Assembly: GCA_964452465.1 (NCBI GenBank)
Contig: CAYVMD010000012.1
Location: 1 to 52,842 of the forward strand
DNA from: CAYVMD01 sp964452465
GTDB lineage: Bacteria; Armatimonadota; JACIXR01
Length of the DNA: 52,842 bases
Direction of reading: 5' to 3'
Shown: positions 16,744-25,301 of the stretch, piece by piece
Numbering within the stretch: the first letter of the stretch is position 1
How the letters are laid out: every line of letters begins with the position of its first letter
The notes under the pieces: generated by a model
What the model was told of the DNA's origin: nothing
Databases searched by the model: none
The model's input: the letters and a program-made list of their open reading frames with translations, nothing else
Translations under genes and position numbers: made by a program

Positions 16744-17757
16744 ATGGCGATCAGAGTAGCGATAAACGGTTTTGGAAGGATTGGAAGGTTAGTTTTAAGG
16801 GCGATTTTGGAGCACCACCCTGATGAACTGGATGTAGTAGCGGTGAACGACCTCGCTGATGCCCAAACGAACGCCCATCTCTTCAAATACGACTCCAATT
16901 ATGGGCGCTTTCGCGGAGAAGTAGAGGTAAAGGATGGAGCGATGGTAATTAACGGAAAGGAGTATAAGGTGTTCGCGGAGAAGGACCCCGCCCAACTACC
17001 CTGGAAGGACTTGGGGGTGGATTTGGTCATAGAATCCACCGGTGTATTCACCGATGCGTTGAAAGCGAAGGCACACATAGATGCGGGAGCCAAGAAGGTG
17101 ATAATCACTGCTCCTGCGAAGAACGAAGACGCCACCTTCGTTATGGGCGTGAACCATCATACCTATGATCCCGAGAAGCACCATATCGTATCCAACGCTT
17201 CCTGCACCACCAACGGATTAGCCCCCGTTTGCAAGGTATTGAACGACAATTTCGGTATAGAGAAGGGCATAATGACCACAGTTCATGCCTACACGAACGA
17301 TCAGCGCATATTGGACCTCGTGCACAAGGATTTAAGGCGGGCTCGAGCTGCTGCGCTCTCCATCATCCCCACGACGACGGGAGCGGCAAAGGCGATTCAC
17401 CTCGTTATCCCCGAACTCAAGGGCAAGATGCACGGCATAGCTCTGCGAGTTCCTACCCCTACGGTCTCCGTCATAGACCTCACTGCCCTTTTGTCGAAGG
17501 AGGTGACGGAGGAAGAGGTTAACGCTGCATTTAAGGAGGCAGCCGAGACTTACCTCAAGCCCTACCTTGAGTACTGCGAGGAACCCCTGGTTTCCGTTGA
17601 TTTCAAGGGGAGCAGTGCTTCCTCCATATTCGATGCTCCTTCCACAGTAGTTATCGGCGGAAACCTGGTCAAGGTATTAGCTTGGTATGACAACGAATGG
17701 GGGTATTCCTGCAGGGTCGCTGATCTTGCGATTTATATGGCGCAGAAGGGTATATAG
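16744..17757 (+). CDS. gap: glyceraldehyde-3-phosphate dehydrogenase
   Basis: A 337-residue GAPDH oxidising glyceraldehyde 3-phosphate to 1,3-bisphosphoglycerate. The NAD-binding NGFGRIGR is at 8-15. The catalytic cysteine is C154 in SNASCTTN. The C-terminal WYDNEWGYSCR is standard. Start chosen at 16744, with AGGAGG upstream; the ATG at 16734 is out of frame. First of gap-pgk-tpiA, the classical glycolytic operon. Residues N35-D36 after the second strand are compatible with NAD use. Confidence 0.97.
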   Translation: MAIRVAINGFGRIGRLVLRAILEHHPDELDVVAVNDLADAQTNAHLFKYDSNYGRFRGEVEVKDGAMVINGKEYKVFAEKDPAQLPWKDLGVDLVIESTGVFTDALKAKAHIDAGAKKVIITAPAKNEDATFVMGVNHHTYDPEKHHIVSNASCTTNGLAPVCKVLNDNFGIEKGIMTTVHAYTNDQRILDLVHKDLRRARAAALSIIPTTTGAAKAIHLVIPELKGKMHGIALRVPTPTVSVIDLTALLSKEVTEEEVNAAFKEAAETYLKPYLEYCEEPLVSVDFKGSSASSIFDAPSTVVIGGNLVKVLAWYDNEWGYSCRVADLAIYMAQKGI

Positions 17758-17769
17758 GGAGGTGATTTT

Positions 17770-18951
17770 ATGCAAAAGAAGACGGTAAGAGATATAGACC
17801 TCGAGGGGAAAAGGGTATTGATGCGGGTGGATTTCAATGTCCCCTTGGGGAGCGACGGTTCGATACTGGACGATAGAAGGATAAGGGCAGCTCTCTCCAC
17901 CATAGAGTTCATCCTGGGCAAGGGAGCGAAGTTGATACTCGTCTCCCATCTGGGGCGCCCTAAGGGGGTGGATCCCGCCTTCAAAATGGACAATGTAGCC
18001 CGCAGATTGAGCGAACTTTTGGGGAAACCGGTTCGCAAACTGGATGCCTGCGTGGGACCAGAGGTGGAAAAGGCGGTAGGGGAGATGCAGCCGGGCGATG
18101 TGATAATGTTGGAGAATGTTCGTTTCTATGAGGGAGAAACCAAAAACGATCCCGAATTCGCCCGCCAATTGGCGCAGTTAGCGGATGTATATGTCAATGA
18201 CGCTTTTGGCACTGCCCATAGGGCCCACGCTTCCACGGAAGGAGTAGCTAAATATCTGCCCGCTGTAGCAGGATTCCTGATGGAGAAGGAGTTGAACTTT
18301 TTGGGGAAGGTTCTCTCGGAGCCGGAGAAGCCTTTCGTCGTGATAATGGGGGGCGCGAAGGTTAGCGACAAGATAGGGGTTATAGAAAATCTGGTGGACA
18401 AAGCGGATGTGCTCCTCATAGGAGGGGGAATGCTTTTCACCTTCCTCAAGGCGAAGGGCTTAGAGATAGGCAAGAGCCTTTTGGATGAGGAGCATTTGTC
18501 CTACGCCCAAGGGCTTTTGGAGAAGGCAGGAGATAAGATAGTGTTAGCGGAAGATGTCGTGGTGGCAGATAAGGTAGCTCCCGATGCTTCCTTTAAAGTG
18601 GTGTCCGTGGAGGAGATTCCTGCGGACTGGATAGGCGTTGATATAGGACCGCGCGCAGTAGAAACCTTCTCCAATTATATCAAGGATGCGGGGATGATCT
18701 TCTGGAATGGGCCGATGGGCATCTATGAGATCACGCCCTTCGCGGAGGGGACAAAAGGCATCGCCAAAGCAATCGCTGAGTCCAAAGCGCTGTCCATAGT
18801 GGGAGGAGGAGATATAGCAGCTGCCCTGGAGGAATCGGGATTCGCCGACAAGATCTCCCACATTTCCACGGGAGGAGGCGCTTCCCTCGAGTTCCTGGAA
18901 GGACGCACCCTGCCTGGCGTAGCAGTTCTATTGGATAAGAGCGACTGTTGA
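17770..18951 (+). CDS. pgk: phosphoglycerate kinase
   Basis: A 393-residue kinase transferring phosphate from 1,3-bisphosphoglycerate to ADP. The N-terminal substrate domain holds LMRVDFNVPL and VSHLGRPKG. The C-terminal nucleotide domain has VIMGGAKVSDKIGVIENL, WNGPMGIYE and STGGGASLEFLEG. The length is typical of stand-alone bacterial PGK; there is no fused TIM domain. It follows gap by 12 bases with an AGGAGGT-like site, and tpiA follows 21 bases later. Confidence 0.97.
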   Translation: MQKKTVRDIDLEGKRVLMRVDFNVPLGSDGSILDDRRIRAALSTIEFILGKGAKLILVSHLGRPKGVDPAFKMDNVARRLSELLGKPVRKLDACVGPEVEKAVGEMQPGDVIMLENVRFYEGETKNDPEFARQLAQLADVYVNDAFGTAHRAHASTEGVAKYLPAVAGFLMEKELNFLGKVLSEPEKPFVVIMGGAKVSDKIGVIENLVDKADVLLIGGGMLFTFLKAKGLEIGKSLLDEEHLSYAQGLLEKAGDKIVLAEDVVVADKVAPDASFKVVSVEEIPADWIGVDIGPRAVETFSNYIKDAGMIFWNGPMGIYEITPFAEGTKGIAKAIAESKALSIVGGGDIAAALEESGFADKISHISTGGGASLEFLEGRTLPGVAVLLDKSDC

Positions 18952-18972
18952 AATAGATAAGGAGGACGGAAG

Positions 18973-19752
18973 ATGAGGACACCTTTAATGGCCGCTAATT
19001 GGAAGCTTTATAATGTAATGGTAGAGGAAAGCAAGGCGGAGGCGAGGGCTATAGCCCTCGCCTCCGCCTCATCCCCCTGCGAGGTGGTCATCTGCCCTCC
19101 TTTTCCCTACCTACCCCTCGTAAAGGAAGCGATCGAGGATTCCAAAGTGAAGTTGGGTGCCCAAAATGTCTTTTGGGAAGAGAAGGGCGGGTTCACCTCC
19201 CAGGTTTCCCCCGTAATCCTCAAAGAGTTGGGCTGTGAATATGTCATCATAGGTCACTCGGAAACGAGGGGAAGGTTTGGTGTAAGCAGTATAAGCGAGG
19301 ACCTTCTCTCCTATTTTTCCGAAACGGACGAAACCGTCAACCTAAAGGTTAAGGCAGCTTTGAAGCATGGGTTAAAGCCGATAATTTGCGTGGGAGAGAC
19401 ATTAGAGGAAAGGAAAGCAGGAAAGCAGGACGAGATAGTGAGTTATCAGATTCAAACAGCTTTGAAGCAAGTAGAGGATATTAAGGATATAGTGGTAGCA
19501 TATGAACCGGTTTGGGCGATCGGCACCGGGGAGTACTGCGATCCTCCCGAGGCGAATCGGATAATCGGCTTAATAAGGGATAAGATTAGAGAAATTTATG
19601 GTTCATCTGCTGATGAAGTGCGCATCCTCTATGGAGGGAGCGTAGACCCCACTAACATAGCCAGTTTCATGGCACAAGAGGAGATAGACGGTGCCCTCGT
19701 CGGTCGCGCCTCCGCCAAGGCGGAGACCTTCTCTAAGATAATCAACTATTAG
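18973..19752 (+). CDS. tpiA: triosephosphate isomerase
   Basis: A 259-residue TIM barrel interconverting dihydroxyacetone phosphate and glyceraldehyde 3-phosphate. Catalytic residues are K11 (AANWK), H95 (IIGHSETR) and E178 (AYEPVWAIGTG); ILYGGSV binds phosphate. Between GHSETR and ETDE there are 11-13 more residues than in most TIMs. The codons for residues 21-33 form a perfect 36-bp palindrome, annotated separately. Last gene of gap-pgk-tpiA. Its stop abuts the stop of the oppositely oriented oxidoreductase gene, with no space for a terminator. Confidence 0.96.
   Translation: MRTPLMAANWKLYNVMVEESKAEARAIALASASSPCEVVICPPFPYLPLVKEAIEDSKVKLGAQNVFWEEKGGFTSQVSPVILKELGCEYVIIGHSETRGRFGVSSISEDLLSYFSETDETVNLKVKAALKHGLKPIICVGETLEERKAGKQDEIVSYQIQTALKQVEDIKDIVVAYEPVWAIGTGEYCDPPEANRIIGLIRDKIREIYGSSADEVRILYGGSVDPTNIASFMAQEEIDGALVGRASAKAETFSKIINY
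19034..19069. repeat. 36-bp perfect zero-loop palindrome inside tpiA
   Basis: Two 18-base arms, 19034-19051 and 19052-19069, are exact reverse complements with the centre at CTA|TAG. The left arm starts AGGCGGAGGCGAGGG. It codes for tpiA residues 21-33 (K-A-E-A-R-A-I-A-L-A-S-A-S). It does not extend beyond these limits. A smaller 7-bp hairpin with a similar sequence, CTCCGCC-aa-GGCGGAG, is near the end of the same gene at about 19710-19727. Confidence 0.95.
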
Positions 19753-20795
19753 TTAGATCAACTTCCTAAAGATCTCCTCCATAAGGAGCATATCCTGGAG
19801 GCTGTCGTCGCCCGAGGAGGTGGGTTGTCGTTTCTCCCTCAGGCAGTGGATGAAATGCTCTGCCTCCTTCTGGAAGGACCAACCCCAAGGGGCGATTGGG
19901 CGGAGGAATTGGGGTTCCTCTCCACATTTATATATCTCCACTTCGGCGGGGACATTCTTCAGAAGGGGAGGAGGAGTTGCTACTTTTATCCATCCGCGTT
20001 GGAAGTAAATGGTTAGATCTTCATCCCATTTGTGGGCGGGAAGGCGCCCATATTCGAAACTGCACAATACATCCCCCAAGCTTAAGGTTGCTAAGAGGCT
20101 ATTCTCCTTGAAGAAAGCACCTTCTACTTGCCAATCACCCTCCAAAAGGAAGCGGAGGAGATTTATATTATGGGAAGCGACATTGATGAATTCGTGGTAA
20201 AAGTTATGAAGGTGGGAGGGAAGCCAAGAAGGACTTTTTACCTCCAATGGGGGATAGGGTTCATCGGTCGTGATGGGAACCCCCACATTGCATATCCATT
20301 CCCCACCGAAGATGTGCACCCTAACGAAGGTTATCTTCCCCAACGTTCCCTCCTGAACGAACTCTTGGATCAACTTCTTCGCCATTTCCACCCCCGGGTC
20401 ATATATTTTCATATAGCCGACCATCAATATAACATCGTTAGCCTTTGCGGTTTCCACCATATCCCTCGCTTCCTCGGAGGAAACCGCCATGGGTTTCTCT
20501 ATCATCACGCTCTTCTTTTTAGCCAGAAGATAGGTGGACACCTCCTTATTCAATACCCAAGGCAATAGAGCAACGACCGCTTCTATCTCCTCATCCTCTG
20601 CCAGCTCCTTATGGGAGGGGTAGCGCTTAGGTATCCCAAATTTATCCGCCACTTTCTCCCTCAATTGAGGGCGCACCTCCGCCAGGGCAACTATCNNNNN
20701 NNNNNCTCGCACTCGGGGATCTGGGAAAAATTGGGAAGGTGAGCCATTTGGCTCATATAACCGGCGCCGACAAAACCTATCTTCGTTCTCTCCAT
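19753..20795 (-). CDS. Gfo/Idh/MocA-family oxidoreductase, interrupted by a 10-N assembly gap
   Basis: The protein starts at the ATG at 20795, with AGGAGG seven bases upstream, as MERTKIGFVGAGYMSQMAH, a Rossmann fold with GAGYMS. It runs to the gap after about 30 residues. After the gap the frame changes and continues IVALAEVRP, then EKP (in MIEKPMAV), to the stop at 19753. The two flanks join in frame as C-E-I-V-A-L if the 10 N are replaced by a one-base overlap (final G of one flank equals first G of the other). The gene is therefore probably intact, about 344 residues. It is the last gene after the MetH-like, metF and exported-protein genes. The substrate is unknown. Confidence 0.82.
20696..20705. 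other. assembly gap, 10 N
   Basis: Ten undetermined bases, most likely a fixed placeholder; the flanking reading frames agree only if the gap is removed. Confidence 0.95.
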
Positions 20796-20821
20796 TATAA
20801 AACCTCCTTCGTCTTGTTTTT

Positions 20822-22180
20822 TTACTCAAAGACCTTTTGGTTGTCCACAAATATCTTGATACTCTGAGAGGCTAAGGTGTTTCCATTCTCGTCCTTTGCA
20901 GAAAGTTCTATTAAATGCTCTCCGTCCTCTAATGTGGTGGTATCCACAACGAAGGAAAAAGGAGGGAAATTCTTCAATCCCCGAAAGTTCCCATCTATTA
21001 GCAATGTAACCATGCTCGCCCCTTCGCCCTCTATCCTCACATCTATGCTTAGCTCTCCCCTAACGATACGGCATCTTTGGCTGACGATTTTCCCGAGGGC
21101 TTCCCTTATCAAATTCTTGGGGTCCTCCTTAGGGCAAACGATCCTGATGGCGGTTATACCTTCCGAACATTTCCTATGAAGGAGGGAGGATAGAAAAGTA
21201 GGGGAAAGGTTGTCTATCTTCCCCCGCAGGGTGGGGAAATCCATCCAACCACCCTTGTCGAGCTTCATCTGCACGCGGAAACCCCTTCCCCCAAAATCCC
21301 AAAGGTTTAGCGTTCCATCAAAAAGAGGGAATTGCCCTTCCAGCTCTGCTTTACCTACGGGGGCAATGACGAGATAGGGAGGCGAGGAGGCGAGATATCC
21401 TTGGAAGGCGTGGGACTGGGGCACGATTTGGAAGCCTCCTGAGAGGGCGGGATTGGGTTGGCTTGCTCCTTTGGGAACGGTGGAGATCGTTACCGCCCCA
21501 GGGTGGACTGTGTTTATCCTGCCAATGCCCGAGAACTCCGTTGCGTCAAAGCGTCCTATCCCTGTGAAGGGCTTTTCCACCCTGCCGAAGGTAATGCGTT
21601 GATTATTGATTATCGCCTCCGCCTTCCCTCCCTTTTTATTCTCTATCACTATTTCAGAGGGGCATTCTTTCCTTTCCACCACTATGATGATCTTCTCTCC
21701 TCCTTGAAGGGAGAAATCCTCCGGCAGGGGAAGTAGCCCCTCCTCTTTAGCGAGTAAGACATGGCTTCCTACTGAGGGAGCAAAATCCCGAAAGATTAAC
21801 GAACCCGCTGGAATATCGGTCACTATCCCTGCCCCGCTGATCGGTTGCCCTCCAAACCCCGGGTAGGTGGAAGCGAACTCCCTGGGCAGGATGGAGAAGA
21901 TGTGGGGAGGGTTGGAATTGTCTATCTTTATGTGAATGGCATGGGAAGCGGACGCTACAACGCTCCCGCTTCTACCCCATTGGCTTGCGGGAAATCCCCC
22001 TACCCTTCCCTTTCCAGGCTTCAACACTTTGCCTAAAACGATCCAGGTGCGTCCTTCATTTATGCTGATGGAGACATTCTCCCCCTCCCGGTTCTCTATG
22101 GAGAGGCGAAAGAGCTCTTCACCCCTCAAGAGGGAGAGGAGAGTAAACACAACAACGAAAAGGAAAGGCCCTCTTTTCAT
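20822..22180 (-). CDS. exported protein of unknown function with C-terminal Ig-like domain
   Basis: A 452-residue protein I do not recognise as a whole. It begins MKRGPFLFVVVFTLLSLLRG, a good signal peptide, so it is exported. The middle (25-360) is mostly beta-strand-like and rich in Gly, Ser and Thr, with no catalytic motif that I can name. Residues ~375-450 resemble a bacterial Ig-like (Big_7 type) domain: MVTLLIDGNF, SFVVDTTTLEDGEH and the ending SIKIFVDN. It begins one base after the metF stop and is 26 bases before the oxidoreductase, hence in a methionine-gene operon by position. A polysaccharide- or surface-binding role is possible. Confidence 0.75.
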   Translation of the reverse strand: MKRGPFLFVVVFTLLSLLRGEELFRLSIENREGENVSISINEGRTWIVLGKVLKPGKGRVGGFPASQWGRSGSVVASASHAIHIKIDNSNPPHIFSILPREFASTYPGFGGQPISGAGIVTDIPAGSLIFRDFAPSVGSHVLLAKEEGLLPLPEDFSLQGGEKIIIVVERKECPSEIVIENKKGGKAEAIINNQRITFGRVEKPFTGIGRFDATEFSGIGRINTVHPGAVTISTVPKGASQPNPALSGGFQIVPQSHAFQGYLASSPPYLVIAPVGKAELEGQFPLFDGTLNLWDFGGRGFRVQMKLDKGGWMDFPTLRGKIDNLSPTFLSSLLHRKCSEGITAIRIVCPKEDPKNLIREALGKIVSQRCRIVRGELSIDVRIEGEGASMVTLLIDGNFRGLKNFPPFSFVVDTTTLEDGEHLIELSAKDENGNTLASQSIKIFVDNQKVFE

Positions 22181-22181
22181 T

Positions 22182-23048
22182 TTAGGAGAACAACCTCTCC
22201 AAGAGGCCCAATGCTAAGGAGAAATCGTTACCCACCATAAGGGCTATGCCATGCCCCTCCCTTAAAAGGGATTTGGAGATCTCCATTCCTATCTTAACCC
22301 CCTCCTCCCTCTCATTCTCTGCTTCTTCCATTCTCTTCATAACTTCCGCAGGGATGGAGATGCCCGGCACCTCGTTTTGTAGGAAATGCGCCATTCTCTT
22401 GCTCTTCATTATCCATATCCCCCCTATCACGGGAAAATCCGAGGGGATTTCCCGCAGGAACTCCTGCCAAGGGGGAAGGCAGAAAACGGGTTGGGAGATG
22501 GCGTAATCTGCCCCTAAGGAGATTTTTCTCCTGAGCCTTTCTAGTTCCCTTCGTCTATCTTGAGAGAAGGGATCGACCGCAACCCCAATCAGGAAATCCG
22601 GCTTTTCCCCGATATCCCTGCCCGAGAGATCCACGCCCCTCCGCAAGCGGTTAGCTATGCTAACCAGGCCTTCCGAGGTTACATCGAACACGGCCTTAGC
22701 GGAAGGATAATCTCCCGAGGAAGGGGGATCGCCGGTTAAAAGGAGGAAATTTTTGACGCCCAGGGCATAAGCGCCCAATAGATCCGCCTGTAGAGCGAGG
22801 ATGTTCCTATCCCTACAGGTAATATGTAGCACCACCTCCTTACCTGTCCTTTCGGTTAATATGTGAGCAAAGGCAAGGGCGCTCATCCTCGACCTTCCCC
22901 TTGGATTGTCGGTCACGGAGAAGGCATCCAGGAAGGGTATCAGGGGGGTAAGATATTCGAGGATTTGTTCCACCTCCAGCCCCTGTGGGGGAGAGACCTC
23001 CAAGATGATGGGACCCTTTTTCTGAAGTATCTTCTCCTTGAGGCTCAC
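22182..23048 (-). CDS. metF: methylenetetrahydrofolate reductase
   Basis: A 288-residue flavin TIM-barrel enzyme reducing methylene-THF to methyl-THF. EVSPPQG near residue 18 holds the family's catalytic Glu position. VTDNPRGRSRMSALAFAHIL, HITCRDRN and FLLLTGDPP are typical, and DYAISQPVF near 185 binds the substrate. The start is GTG and overlaps the stop of the MetH-like gene (GTGA), so the two products are probably made in a fixed ratio. The pair looks like the bifunctional homocysteine methyltransferase/MTHFR proteins of other bacteria, split into two chains. Confidence 0.9.
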   Translation of the reverse strand: MSLKEKILQKKGPIILEVSPPQGLEVEQILEYLTPLIPFLDAFSVTDNPRGRSRMSALAFAHILTERTGKEVVLHITCRDRNILALQADLLGAYALGVKNFLLLTGDPPSSGDYPSAKAVFDVTSEGLVSIANRLRRGVDLSGRDIGEKPDFLIGVAVDPFSQDRRRELERLRRKISLGADYAISQPVFCLPPWQEFLREIPSDFPVIGGIWIMKSKRMAHFLQNEVPGISIPAEVMKRMEEAENEREEGVKIGMEISKSLLREGHGIALMVGNDFSLALGLLERLFS

Positions 23049-24769
23049 TTTCTACCTCTGAATGCGGAGATATAACCTAAGCAGAACTCGTCGTAACCCA
23101 GAAGCGCTCGGGATGCCAATATTGCCTCTCCTACCCTTTCGTCCAAGGGATTCAGTATAGCGACGGATAATCCATGGGCTATCGCCATGGTGAGGAAGGA
23201 AGCATTGAGCAGGGAACGGAAGGGGAGACCATAGGACACATTGCTCAAACCCATGACCACTGGCAATTTAAGTTCTTCTTTGATAAGGGATATTGCTTTC
23301 AAGGTTTCCCTAACATGTTCCTGGGAGACAGCACAGGATAAAAGGGCTGGATCGATGAGCAATTCCTTTATACCCTGCTTTTGGGCTATATCCCATATCT
23401 CCTTTGCCAAGGCGAGGCGTTCTTCTGCCCTTAAGGGGACTGCTCCTCCCCTCATGGTTAACCCGATGGGCAAAGCACCATAGCGTTTCGCTAATGGAAG
23501 CATGCCATTTATGGAATCCTCGTCCAGGGTGAAGGAATTTAGAATGGGCTTACCCTCCACTGCCATTAATCCCTTCTCCATTTTCAGAGGGTCGATACTG
23601 TCTATCGAAAGGGGAAGGTCTACTTCCTGTTGAAGGGCGAGAACGAGTTTCTCCATCGAATCCGCACTTGAGGAAACGATGTCCACATTTATATCCAATA
23701 TATCTGCTCCCTTTTGCTTCTGGTTTATGGCCTCCTGCTTAGCGAGAGCGAACCTACCCGATCTTATATCCTCTTCTAAGAGGGGTCTATTGGTGGGGTT
23801 TATCCTTTCCCCTATGATCGTAGGAACCTTCTCCCCTATGTTTACCACTTTGCTTTTACTCGCTACCCGAAGGGGGAAAGGGCGTCTTCTTGTTGGAGTT
23901 TGTCTGCCTTTGATGGCTTTAGCGATAGCCTCTATATGTTGAGGAGTGGTCCCGCAACAACCTCCGATTATGCTTGCCCCCAGGGAGAGTGCTTCCTCGG
24001 CGAATTTGGCGAAATACTCAGGGCTGGAGGGAAACACGGTCCTGCCCTCGTGGAGGGTGGGAAAACCAGCGTTGGGTTGGACGGCGAGGGGAAGATTAGT
24101 GGAGTCAGCTAGATCCTTCAACACCTCCAGCGCTTCCTGAGGACCCAAGCCACAATTCAATCCCACGACATCCACTCCTAATCCTTCCATGGCGACGGCA
24201 AAGGCGGGAGGGGTAACCCCCATCGAAGTCCTACCACCTTGAGAGAAGGACATCTGGGCAATGATGGGAATGGAAGGGGACATATCCTTAATGGCGAGCA
24301 CCGCTATTTTCAGCTCCAAAAGGCTGTGGAAAGTCTCCAGGATTACGAGGTCAACTCCCTCGTTGAGCAAACACTCGGCTTGTTCCTTGAAAATCTCCTT
24401 GGCATCTCCCAGGCTTAATGAACTATAAGGCTCCAATAACTGATCCAATGGTCCAATAGAACCCGCAATCAACGCCTTCCCCTCTCCTACCCTTTTAGCC
24501 AATCTCACCCCTTCCGCGTTTATTTCCCTTAATTTTTCCTCAAGACCATACTTCGTTAATTTAAGGCGATTCGCTCCGAAAGTATTTGTCTCAATGATCT
24601 CTGCTCCTGCCTCTATATACTCTCTGTGGACCCCTTCCACAAGTTGAGGTTTATAAAGATTGGCAACCTCGGGGGGCATCCCCAGGGGCACTCCCAAGGA
24701 ATAAAGCATCGTGCCCATTGCTCCATCACAGATGATTACCCTTTCCCGAAGGATCTCCCGAAGGTCCAT
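23045..24769 (-). CDS. homocysteine methyltransferase with methyl-THF (pterin-binding) domain, lacking B12 domains (MetH-like)
   Basis: A 574-residue protein equal to the first half of cobalamin-dependent methionine synthase. Residues 1-290 are the homocysteine-binding barrel with zinc ligands C206 (GLNCG) and C271-C272 (GGCCGTTP). Residues 316-574 are the pterin-binding barrel starting PTIIGERINPT, with DINVDI. The cobalamin-binding (DxHxxG) and S-adenosylmethionine reactivation domains are absent, and none is encoded nearby. It could work with a separate corrinoid protein or make methionine from another methyl donor. Its stop overlaps the metF start (GTGA). Own promoter with perfect TATAAT upstream; AGGAGG before the ATG. 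Confidence 0.9.
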   Translation of the reverse strand: MDLREILRERVIICDGAMGTMLYSLGVPLGMPPEVANLYKPQLVEGVHREYIEAGAEIIETNTFGANRLKLTKYGLEEKLREINAEGVRLAKRVGEGKALIAGSIGPLDQLLEPYSSLSLGDAKEIFKEQAECLLNEGVDLVILETFHSLLELKIAVLAIKDMSPSIPIIAQMSFSQGGRTSMGVTPPAFAVAMEGLGVDVVGLNCGLGPQEALEVLKDLADSTNLPLAVQPNAGFPTLHEGRTVFPSSPEYFAKFAEEALSLGASIIGGCCGTTPQHIEAIAKAIKGRQTPTRRRPFPLRVASKSKVVNIGEKVPTIIGERINPTNRPLLEEDIRSGRFALAKQEAINQKQKGADILDINVDIVSSSADSMEKLVLALQQEVDLPLSIDSIDPLKMEKGLMAVEGKPILNSFTLDEDSINGMLPLAKRYGALPIGLTMRGGAVPLRAEERLALAKEIWDIAQKQGIKELLIDPALLSCAVSQEHVRETLKAISLIKEELKLPVVMGLSNVSYGLPFRSLLNASFLTMAIAHGLSVAILNPLDERVGEAILASRALLGYDEFCLGYISAFRGRK

Positions 24770-24799
24770 TTAATTCCTCCTTTAAATGGGATGTTTTTT

Positions 24800-24829
24800 A
24801 TTATACTATAAAGGTATGAAGCGAAGCAA
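24800..24829 (-). promoter_or_regulatory. promoter of the MetH-like/metF operon
   Basis: Minus strand: TTGCTT (24824-24829), 18-base spacer, perfect TATAAT (24800-24805). Leader of roughly 25 bases containing AGGAGG before the start at 24769. No SAM riboswitch or S-box is possible in so short a leader. Confidence 0.5.
24802..24807 (+). promoter_or_regulatory. -10 element of the TudS-like gene (near-leaderless)
   Basis: Plus-strand TATACT (24802-24807) is only eight bases before the chosen ATG at 24816, and no usable Shine-Dalgarno spacing exists. A clear -35 is not visible. It overlaps the divergent -10 of the methionine operon. Confidence 0.35.
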
Positions 24830-25286
24830 AAGACTGCTGGTGGTGCATCACTGCCTGTTGAACCAAAATGCCCGCGCCACGGGTCTGGCAAAGAGAGAAG
24901 GCGTCGTGGAAGAGATCGTGGCTAAAGCCCGGGAGGAAAAGGCGGGGATCTATCAAATCCCTTGCCCGGAGCTTCGCCTTTTAGGCATTGGGAGACCTCC
25001 CTTGACAAAAACCCAATACGATATCCCTGAGTTCCGGCGTATTTGTAGGGATATAGCGCGAGAGGTAGGGGAGGATTTGGAGAGGTTCGCAAGAGGTGGA
25101 TGCAAGATGACCATTATAGGGGTGAGGGGTTCCCCTTCTTGCGGAGTGAATTACACCCATATATTGGATGAAAAGGGCAAGGAACTCTTGGTGGAGGGGA
25201 AAGGGATATTGGTGGAGGAGATAGAAGCGGCTCTACTGGACAAGGGGATCGAGTTCGAATACTATGAGTTTCACTTGAATAGATAA
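24816..25286 (+). CDS. DUF523/TudS-related putative desulfidase
   Basis: A 156-residue protein related to DUF523 and thiouracil desulfidase TudS. Three conserved cysteines fit the TudS iron-sulfur ligands: C13 in HHCLLNQNAR, C50 in IPCPELRLLG and C109 in GSPSCGVN. TudS removes sulfur from thiouracil; the substrate of this subgroup is not established. I start at 24816 (MKRSKRLLVV) rather than 24786 because the extra residues would overlap the -10 element and are not family-like. Followed 15 bases later by the PHP-domain gene. Confidence 0.8.
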   Translation: MKRSKRLLVVHHCLLNQNARATGLAKREGVVEEIVAKAREEKAGIYQIPCPELRLLGIGRPPLTKTQYDIPEFRRICRDIAREVGEDLERFARGGCKMTIIGVRGSPSCGVNYTHILDEKGKELLVEGKGILVEEIEAALLDKGIEFEYYEFHLNR

Positions 25287-25301
25287 GAGAGGTGAGAAGC
25301 T

